From Yersinia frederiksenii ATCC 33641 (GTDB lineage: Bacteria > Pseudomonadota > Gammaproteobacteria > Enterobacterales > Enterobacteriaceae), in the NCBI RefSeq assembly GCF_000754805.1, contig NZ_KN150731.1:2147559-2211558 (forward strand): a DNA stretch of 64,000 nucleotides. Reading direction: 5' to 3'. Each line of letters starts with the position of its first letter. Position 1 is the first letter of the stretch. Shown here one piece after another: positions 58,084 to 64,000 of this stretch. The notes below the pieces were generated by a model. That model was not told the DNA's origin. It did not search any database and saw only the letters and a list, made by a program, of their open reading frames with translations. A program made the position numbers and the translations under genes.

Positions 58084-59469
58084 ATGAAATATCAATTTCC
58101 CGATGATTTCTGGTGGGGGAGTGCCACTTCTGCAACCCAATCTGAAGGGGCGTCATTGCAGGATGGCAAGAGCAAGAATATCTTCGATTATTGGTATGAC
58201 ATTGCGCCAGAGCGTTTTCATGACCAGATTGGCCCGGAAAACACTTCCACCTTTTACGAAAACTATCAGCAGGATATCTTGCTGCTAAAACAACTGGGGC
58301 ATAACACCTTCAGGACATCGATTTCATGGTCGAGACTGATCCCAACGGGTGACGGCGAGCTTAACCCCAAAGCCGTCACTTTTTATAACGCGGTGATTGA
58401 TTCCTTACTGGCGCAAGGTATCACGCCCTTTATTAACCTCTACCATTTTGATATGCCGCTATGTATGCAAGAGAAGGGGGGGTGGGAAAGCCGCGCAGTA
58501 GTGGATGCCTATGCACGTTACGCCAAAATTTGTTTTACCCTGTTTGGCGACCGGATAAAACATTGGTTTACTTTCAATGAGCCAATTGTTCCGGTTGAAG
58601 CTGGTTATCTGAATGACCTGCATTACCCTTGTGTGGTTGATTTTAAACGTGCTGTCACTGTGGCCTATCACAGTGTATTGGCGCATACCAAAGCAGTTGA
58701 AAACTATAGGGAAATGAAGCAGGGTGGTGAAATTGGTATCATTTTGAATCTGACTCCCACCTATCCTCGTTCTGACAGTGCGCCAGACTTGGTTGCCGCT
58801 AACTATGCTGATTTACTGCTTAATCGCAGTTTCCTCGACCCTGTGACTAAAGGTGTTTACCCCGAGGAGCTTATCACGCTACTGCGCGAACATGACTTGC
58901 TACCACAGATTGAATCCGATGATTGCCAACTTATTGCCGCTGGCGTCATCGATATATTAGGGGTTAACTATTACCAACCAAGAAGGGTTCAGGCGAAAGA
59001 TATCCCAACCCCGCTGGATAAAGTAAAAACACCCGAAGACTTGTTTAGTTTCTACCCAATGCCAGGGCGGAAAATTAACCCCCACCGCGGCTGGGAAATT
59101 TATGAAAAAGGGTTATATGACATCCTGATCAATCTGAAACAGAATTATGGCAATATCCCCTGTTATATCTCCGAGAATGGTATGGGAGTTGAGGGGGAAG
59201 AGCAATTTCTCACGCCATCTGGTCGGGTTGATGATGACTACCGCATTGAGTTCATTCGCGACCATCTGAAGTGGTTGCATCAGGCATTGCAAGAGGGCAG
59301 CAACTGCAAAGGCTATCATTTGTGGACCTTTATTGATTGCTGGTCTTGGCTCAATGCTTATAAAAATCGTTATGGATTAGTCCGGTTAAATATCGCGGAT
59401 CAGTCGCGAGTGATAAAGAAAAGTGGCTATTGGTTTGCGGATGTCGCAAGGCAAAAAGGCTTTAATTAA
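58084..59469 (+). CDS. GH1 6-phospho-beta-glucosidase (in place of ChbF)
   Basis: A 461-residue glycoside hydrolase family 1 enzyme. Acid/base Glu166 is in FNEP and nucleophile Glu364 in SENG; the C-terminal AYKNRYGLVRL loop with Lys and Tyr fits binding of a 6-phosphate group. It would cleave the phosphorylated disaccharide delivered by the PTS. In the E. coli operon the hydrolase is ChbF, a GH4 enzyme that needs NAD and metal; here a GH1 enzyme occurs between chbC and chbA. Confidence 0.9.
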   Translation: MKYQFPDDFWWGSATSATQSEGASLQDGKSKNIFDYWYDIAPERFHDQIGPENTSTFYENYQQDILLLKQLGHNTFRTSISWSRLIPTGDGELNPKAVTFYNAVIDSLLAQGITPFINLYHFDMPLCMQEKGGWESRAVVDAYARYAKICFTLFGDRIKHWFTFNEPIVPVEAGYLNDLHYPCVVDFKRAVTVAYHSVLAHTKAVENYREMKQGGEIGIILNLTPTYPRSDSAPDLVAANYADLLLNRSFLDPVTKGVYPEELITLLREHDLLPQIESDDCQLIAAGVIDILGVNYYQPRRVQAKDIPTPLDKVKTPEDLFSFYPMPGRKINPHRGWEIYEKGLYDILINLKQNYGNIPCYISENGMGVEGEEQFLTPSGRVDDDYRIEFIRDHLKWLHQALQEGSNCKGYHLWTFIDCWSWLNAYKNRYGLVRLNIADQSRVIKKSGYWFADVARQKGFN

Positions 59470-59482
59470 TTGGAGTTACAGT

Positions 59483-59830
59483 ATGTTTGATTTAGATAAA
59501 ATTATTGATGATGTGCAGCCGACTGATGAGTTGGAAGATGTGGTTATGGGGCTGATTATTAATGCCGGGCAAGCGCGGAGTTTGGCTTATAAAGCTTTAA
59601 AGCAGGCCAAAACGGGCGACTTCATCCAAGCCAATGAACTGATGGCACAATCACGTCTGGCACTGAATGAGGCGCATCTGGTTCAGACTCAGCTTATTGA
59701 AGCTGATCAGGGGGAGGGCAAAACTAAAGTCACGTTGGTATTGGTTCATGCACAGGATCATTTAATGAACGCCATGTTAGCCAGAGAACTCATTGCAGAG
59801 TTGATTGAATTGCACCAGAAGATAGACTAA
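59483..59830 (+). CDS. chbA: PTS chitobiose/cellobiose-specific EIIA
   Basis: A 115-residue helical PTS carrier of the lactose/chitobiose type. The conserved VHAQDHLMNAML stretch contains the phosphorylated His. GGAG lies 7 bases before ATG 59483; a longer frame from 59423 overlapping the hydrolase is rejected. Placed between the glycosidase and chbR. Confidence 0.93.
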   Translation: MFDLDKIIDDVQPTDELEDVVMGLIINAGQARSLAYKALKQAKTGDFIQANELMAQSRLALNEAHLVQTQLIEADQGEGKTKVTLVLVHAQDHLMNAMLARELIAELIELHQKID

Positions 59831-59878
59831 CTCCACCGCATTAATAGCCGTTGTTTTAAATGAGTGAAGGTAAATAAG

Positions 59879-60709
59879 ATGGAAGTCAGATTAGTACGTG
59901 AAAAAGACTTTTTTAACGGGAAAGAGTTCCATCTGTTTATTTATAACAAAACGGAGAGTGCGACCGGGTTACATCAGCATGACTATTATGAATATACCCT
60001 GATATTAACCGGCATGTGTTACCAGGAAATTAACGGCAAGCGGGTCTTTTTAGAACGTGGCGATTTCGTTTTTATTCCTATGGGCTCTCATCATCAAAGT
60101 TTCTATGACTTTGGGGCGACACGAATTTTAAACGTTGGGATCAGAAAGAGCTTCTTTGAAGAGCACTTTTCCCATCTGCTCTCAAGGCCAATTGTGGCCT
60201 CGCAAGCTTATCGTCTAAAAGGTGATTTTCTCTCGTATATTGAATCGGCTATTTCTGCACCGCACTTTAGGGAAGACGAACTTACCGAGTTGGTTGAGCT
60301 GCTGACATTTTATGTCACTAACCGCATCAGCCATTATAAAGAGAGCGAGGTTAACGACGATATTCCACAATGGCTGAAGAACAGTATCGATAAAATGCAT
60401 GATAAGTCGATGTTTGGTGAGAAAGCGCTGGTGAATATGATTGAGTTATCCGGTAAAACTCAAGAATACCTTACCCGTGCCACCCGGCGTTATTATCAAA
60501 AAACTCCAATGCAGATTATCAATGAAATCAGAATCAACTTTGCTAAAACCCAGCTTGAAATGACGAACTATTTTGTTTCTGATATTGCCTTTGAAGCCGG
60601 ATATAGCGATACCACCTTATTTATCAAAAACTTCAAGAAATTGACCTCTTTTACACCTGGGAATTACCGCAAGAAATTCAACTGTGTCAGAGAGGGATTA
60701 TCCGATTAA
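59879..60709 (+). CDS. chbR: AraC-type regulator ChbR
   Basis: A 276-residue dual regulator of the chb operon. The N-terminal cupin domain (about residues 15-120, with [10 protein letters not shown] and [10 protein letters not shown]) senses the sugar, and the C-terminal AraC domain (about 175-270, with [27 protein letters not shown]) binds DNA. AAGG lies 8 bases before ATG 59879; a GTG 15 bases upstream is less likely. In E. coli ChbR represses without and activates with the phosphorylated sugar. Confidence 0.9.
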   Translation: MEVRLVREKDFFNGKEFHLFIYNKTESATGLHQHDYYEYTLILTGMCYQEINGKRVFLERGDFVFIPMGSHHQSFYDFGATRILNVGIRKSFFEEHFSHLLSRPIVASQAYRLKGDFLSYIESAISAPHFREDELTELVELLTFYVTNRISHYKESEVNDDIPQWLKNSIDKMHDKSMFGEKALVNMIELSGKTQEYLTRATRRYYQKTPMQIINEIRINFAKTQLEMTNYFVSDIAFEAGYSDTTLFIKNFKKLTSFTPGNYRKKFNCVREGLSD

Positions 60710-60756
60710 TTCTGGCTGAACATGCGCTGCCGGAATAGGCTTATAAGGCATCCTCG

Positions 60757-61518
60757 ATGGAAAAGTTACTTATTGTAAATGCTGATGATTTTGGTTTATG
60801 CAAAGGCCAAAGTTTTGGGATTATTGAAGCATTCCGAAATGGTATTGTCTCCTCGACCACCGCAATGATGAATGGCGCAGCTATTTATCATGCAGCAGAA
60901 CTCAGCAAACAAAATTCTGACTTACCGGTAGGGATGCATTTTGTTCTGACCTATGGCAAGCCATTAACGGCCATGCCCTCTTTGGTTGATGCCAACGGGG
61001 AACTGGGTAAATGGCTGTGGCAGCGTGCCGAGGCTGGAGAGCTGAATCTCAATGAAATAGCTCAGGAGCTGGCGGCACAGTTTGATCGATTTGTTGCTGT
61101 ATTTGGCTGTTTCCCCACACATATCGACAGCCATCACCATGTTCATATGTTGCCGCAGATTTATCCGCTGATTGAATCTTTTGCCCACGAGAAAGGGGTT
61201 GCGCTGCGTATTGACCGCAACCAAGCACAACAGCAGGGTATTTTGCTCAATACACCACGTAGCACTGAATGGTTTGATGCCGGTTTTTATGGCGATGAAC
61301 TCTCGGAACAGTCATTCTTGCAACTGCTGGATTATGCAGATCAACAGCAAATTCAGTCACTTGAAGTTATGTGTCATCCGGCGTTTGTTGATAAAACTCT
61401 CATGACTAGCGGCTATTGCTACCCACGGCTGACCGAGTTAGATGTTCTCACTTCACCGGCATTAAAACAGGCGGTTGAACAGCGCGGTTATCGATTGGGG
61501 TCGTATTTAGATTGTTGA
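60757..61518 (+). CDS. chbG: Chitooligosaccharide deacetylase ChbG (YdjC fold)
   Basis: A 253-residue metal-dependent deacetylase. The YdjC motifs NADDFGLC (residues 8-15) and [10 protein letters not shown] carry the Asp and His ligands. ChbG removes one acetyl group from chitobiose-6-phosphate so that ChbR can be activated and the hydrolase can act. Its presence suggests chitobiose, not only cellobiose, is a substrate of this operon. Confidence 0.92.
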   Translation: MEKLLIVNADDFGLCKGQSFGIIEAFRNGIVSSTTAMMNGAAIYHAAELSKQNSDLPVGMHFVLTYGKPLTAMPSLVDANGELGKWLWQRAEAGELNLNEIAQELAAQFDRFVAVFGCFPTHIDSHHHVHMLPQIYPLIESFAHEKGVALRIDRNQAQQQGILLNTPRSTEWFDAGFYGDELSEQSFLQLLDYADQQQIQSLEVMCHPAFVDKTLMTSGYCYPRLTELDVLTSPALKQAVEQRGYRLGSYLDC

Positions 61519-61962
61519 TTTTCCTGTGAAATAAACTGCGTTGCTGTCCTCGCCAATCTTCAAGCTATCTTGGACAAGGGCATGCGTGCTGCTCTGCACG
61601 AACTTGATAGTCATTAAGCCTTTCTATTACAGGAAATGACGTTGATCGTTATTTCCTGGCCATTAACCTATCATCCCGGTGCCATACAGTTATTCTTTAA
61701 GAGAGGCCTATAAAGGAGAGCATAAAATCAATGGCCTCACTATTTTTGCAACATTGATTTTTTATGTATGTTGACTTGCTTAAATCTATCCGACGTAACT
61801 ACGTGTAAAAATATCCGCACCTTGATGAGTTTCGTACCTGATGGGGCAGACGTCAGCAATTGTCTTCGGCACCACTTTTTATATGGCTGTTTTGTATCGT
61901 AAAAATAGGGTGTGAAAGTTTATATTAACGATACTTGCGACAAACTTACCTGAGGTTTGGCC
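61519..61962. other. Intergenic region chbG to recombinase remnant
   Basis: A 444-base stretch with no convincing gene. AGGAAATGACG-TTGAT-CGTTATTTCCT (61631-61657) is an inverted repeat with one mismatch that could be a weak terminator for the chb operon. The rest resembles no known element. Confidence 0.45.
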
Positions 61963-62154
61963 ATGCAGAGAGGTTATGTGCGTGTTTCGACCAGCGACCA
62001 ATGGATTGCTTTGCCTATAGTAGGATGCCACCTCATTTATGAAGAAAAGATATCTGGAGCCAAACGAGTCCACCCAGCACTCACTCGCTTGAACATTTAC
62101 GCTAAGGGGACGTTCCTGGCTGAACCATCAAGCCAGCAGAAACGAAACCGCTAG
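61963..62154 (+). pseudogene. Serine-recombinase (resolvase/invertase) N-terminal remnant
   Basis: The frame begins MQRGYVRVSTSDQ, which contains the catalytic Ser of serine recombinases, and goes on as GCHLIYEEKISGAKRVHPALTRL, matching the same domain, but with residues missing between the two parts and a stop at 62152. The rest of the catalytic domain and the DNA-binding part are absent. A relic of a transposon or invertible element. Confidence 0.65.
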
Positions 62155-62224
62155 ACATTTTGCAAGGGACTCGGCAGCATAATCAATATTAATTAACGTT
62201 GATTCCGAGAAATGCGATTTTATA

Positions 62225-63007
62225 ATGAAAAATATACATATGCCGACAGCACGAGTTTTAAATATAATTGAAGTTATTTCATCCACGGATGACGGTATTA
62301 ACTTAACCCAATTATCATTAAAAACAGGAATTAACAAGGGAACTATCCATCCTATATTAAAAACACTAGTTGAATATAATTATATTAACTTTGATAAAAC
62401 CAATAACCTTTATTTCTTGGGGATATCCTGCTCAACTTTATCGCGCTCATTTTTTGAAAAAACATTTTGGCTTAAAATGATTAATCAAGAGATGCAAGGT
62501 ATTGTCAACTCTTGCAATGAGGTTTGCCAAATGGGCATTCTTGATCGTGGGGAGGTTTTATATATTGATAAAATTCAGTCAGATCAAGCAGTACAGTTAG
62601 TTTCAAATATTGGAACTCGATTACCCGCTACGCTATCCGCGTTAGGTAAAGCAATGCTGTGTGATTTTACGGATGAGCAGATCAAGGAATTATACCCAAA
62701 TGGTTTTATATCACTGACACCTAATAGCGCCGCTGATATTAGCGAGCTGCGAGAGCAATTTAATCAAGTAATTAAAAAAGGTTATGCTATTGATAACCGT
62801 GAAATTAATGAAGAGACAATTTGCTATGCTGTCTCTTTAAAGCAACGTGGGAAAACTATCGCTGCAATCAGTGTTTCCATACCTTATTTTCGTGCCAGCG
62901 AAGAAAAGGTTAAACAAGTTATAGATGTCCTGATTGATGCGAAGCAACGGATTGAAAACTCTCTCGATAATTTACAGGATATTAAATTAAACAACAGCGT
63001 TTCCTAA
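62225..63007 (+). CDS. IclR-family transcriptional regulator
   Basis: A 260-residue regulator. The N-terminal winged helix (about residues 8-68, with LTQLSLKTGINKGTIHPILKTL) and the C-terminal effector domain (TRLPATLSALGKAMLCDFTDEQI; EINEETICYAVSL) fit the IclR family. The coding DNA is more AT-rich than its neighbours. It lies 139 bases upstream of, and on the same strand as, a DHDPS-type aldolase gene, which it probably controls. Confidence 0.85.
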   Translation: MKNIHMPTARVLNIIEVISSTDDGINLTQLSLKTGINKGTIHPILKTLVEYNYINFDKTNNLYFLGISCSTLSRSFFEKTFWLKMINQEMQGIVNSCNEVCQMGILDRGEVLYIDKIQSDQAVQLVSNIGTRLPATLSALGKAMLCDFTDEQIKELYPNGFISLTPNSAADISELREQFNQVIKKGYAIDNREINEETICYAVSLKQRGKTIAAISVSIPYFRASEEKVKQVIDVLIDAKQRIENSLDNLQDIKLNNSVS

Positions 63008-63100
63008 TTCTCCTCCCAGAGCTACTGTGATATAGCTCTAATCATTTAGAAAAAAAACCGACTTGCTTTGACTCTTTTTTGAGCCTGTGATTAACTCGCC

Positions 63101-63139
63101 TTGTTCATAAATAAAAACATTGTTCATATATACGAATGA
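63101..63139. promoter_or_regulatory. Direct repeat upstream of the aldolase gene
   Basis: TTGTTCATA occurs at 63101 and again at 63120, 19 bases apart, just before the aldolase start. It is a candidate operator for the IclR-type regulator upstream or for another factor. Confidence 0.4.
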
Positions 63140-63146
63140 GGCAGCT

Positions 63147-64000
63147 ATGCAAAGTACTTACATCACACCCGCAGTAACTGTTTTTGATGAAAAGGGTCGG
63201 TTAGATTTAGACAAAAATATTCAATTATATGAATACATTAAGGATTATGTTTCTGGATTTGTGGTAATGGGGAGTACGGGCGAGTTCTTTTCATTAAGCT
63301 TTGATGCCTCTAGACAGTTGATAAAACTCGCCTCAGACTTTCAAAAAGGCAGCATGAAAGTGTACGCTGGTGCCAGCCGAATGGATGTAAATGAATCCAT
63401 CGCATTGGCTAACTATGCCGATGAGTGTGGGTTAGATGGTGTAATGATCATCAGTCCGTATTACTTTAGGTTAACCGATGAGAGTATTTATGATTTTTAT
63501 AGCCAAATAGCAAAAAATACTAAGGCCAAGATCTTTATCTATAATTTCCCAGAAAAAACTGGCTATAGCATTTCACCAGAAATATGTTTTAAGTTAGCAA
63601 CAACCTTCCCTAATATTATCGGTTTCAAAGATACCATCCCCGACACCACTCACACTTGTGAAATTATCAATCTGGTAAAAAAAGAACTGCCTTACTTTGA
63701 AGTTTATGCCGGATATGATAATAACTTCGCACACAATATTCTTTCTGGTGGTAATGGCTGTATCGGCGGCTTATCTAATATTTTTCCTGAGTTCTTTAAG
63801 TCATGGCGCGATGCCTTTACAGATAACAATCTCTTAAGTATTTCGAAGCATCAACAAACCGTAGATAAACTGATGGCCATTTATAATTTACATGACCCAT
63901 TTATCGCCACACTTAAAAAAACGCTTCAATTACGGGGTGTTATAAATTCTGATTTCATATGTCCACCATTCACCACTGTCAGTCCAGATAAAACAGATTT
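63147..64000 (+). CDS. DHDPS/N-acetylneuraminate lyase-family aldolase (3' truncated)
   Basis: The frame starts at ATG 63147 (MQSTYITPAVTVFDEKGRLD) and is still open at the right edge after 284 codons. Class I aldolase features are GSTGEF near residue 45, Tyr132 in IYNFPEKTG and the Schiff-base Lys161 in GFKDT. Members cleave or form 2-oxo-3-deoxy acids, sialic acid or dihydrodipicolinate; a catabolic lyase, not biosynthetic DapA, is favoured by the IclR neighbour. It would end just past the window. Confidence 0.82.
   Translation, partial: MQSTYITPAVTVFDEKGRLDLDKNIQLYEYIKDYVSGFVVMGSTGEFFSLSFDASRQLIKLASDFQKGSMKVYAGASRMDVNESIALANYADECGLDGVMIISPYYFRLTDESIYDFYSQIAKNTKAKIFIYNFPEKTGYSISPEICFKLATTFPNIIGFKDTIPDTTHTCEIINLVKKELPYFEVYAGYDNNFAHNILSGGNGCIGGLSNIFPEFFKSWRDAFTDNNLLSISKHQQTVDKLMAIYNLHDPFIATLKKTLQLRGVINSDFICPPFTTVSPDKTD

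Overview
The window is chromosomal DNA of a Yersinia species, from the Y. enterocolitica/Y. pseudotuberculosis-like branch; the exact species cannot be fixed by reading alone. The evidence is the urease locus ureABCEFGD flanked by the nickel ABC transporter yntABCDE and by yut-nixA, the order described for yersiniae. Further support comes from ERIC repeats of the Yersinia form, and from core blocks (dkgB-yafC-yafD-mltD-gloB-yafS-rnhA-dnaQ-tRNA-Asp and ygaC-ygaM-nrdHIEF-proVWX) whose proteins closely resemble E. coli but differ as a non-Escherichia enterobacterium would. Genes are densely packed. I see no complete prophage, insertion sequence or CRISPR array.

Layout. 1-9060: the last nine genes of an aryl-polyene (APE) pigment cluster, in the order apeJKLMNOPQR, nearly all overlapping and cut at the left edge. 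9273-17918: housekeeping block with dkgB, yafC, an MFS transporter, yafD, mltD, gloB, yafS, rnhA, dnaQ and tRNA-Asp(GUC). 18060-26043 (minus strand): proVWX osmoprotectant importer behind nrdHIEF, the class Ib ribonucleotide reductase. A full ERIC element lies between proX and proW, and a shortened ERIC lies between the NrdR boxes and nrdH. 26296-28109: a decaying patch with a MocR-type regulator remnant, ygaM, a frameshifted NicO-type nickel/cobalt transporter remnant, and the acid-shock gene asr with a probable RstA box. 28318-35822: a secreted alpha/beta hydrolase with a membrane-bound AraC-type regulator, ygaC, several small proteins of unknown role, a cold-shock gene, the pair ftrA-rhodanese, and two unrecognised membrane proteins.

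36414-50845: the acid-survival region. yntABCDE imports nickel, ureABC form urease, ureEFGD load nickel into it, yut admits urea and nixA is a second nickel importer; hdeB, a periplasmic acid chaperone, follows. An ERIC fragment sits directly in front of yut and appears to supply its Shine-Dalgarno sequence. 51234-55764: a Kch-like potassium channel, a tandem pair of CrcB fluoride channels, yghZ and the yliI sugar dehydrogenase. 56356-61518: a chitobiose/cellobiose PTS operon chbB-chbC-(GH1 glycosidase)-chbA-chbR-chbG, in which a GH1 enzyme stands where a GH4 ChbF would be expected. 61963-64000: a serine-recombinase remnant, an IclR-type regulator and a DHDPS/NAL-family aldolase cut by the right edge, which looks like the start of a regulated catabolic locus.

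Coordinates of starts were revised from the longest reading frame wherever a ribosome binding site or a well-known homologue pointed to an internal start.
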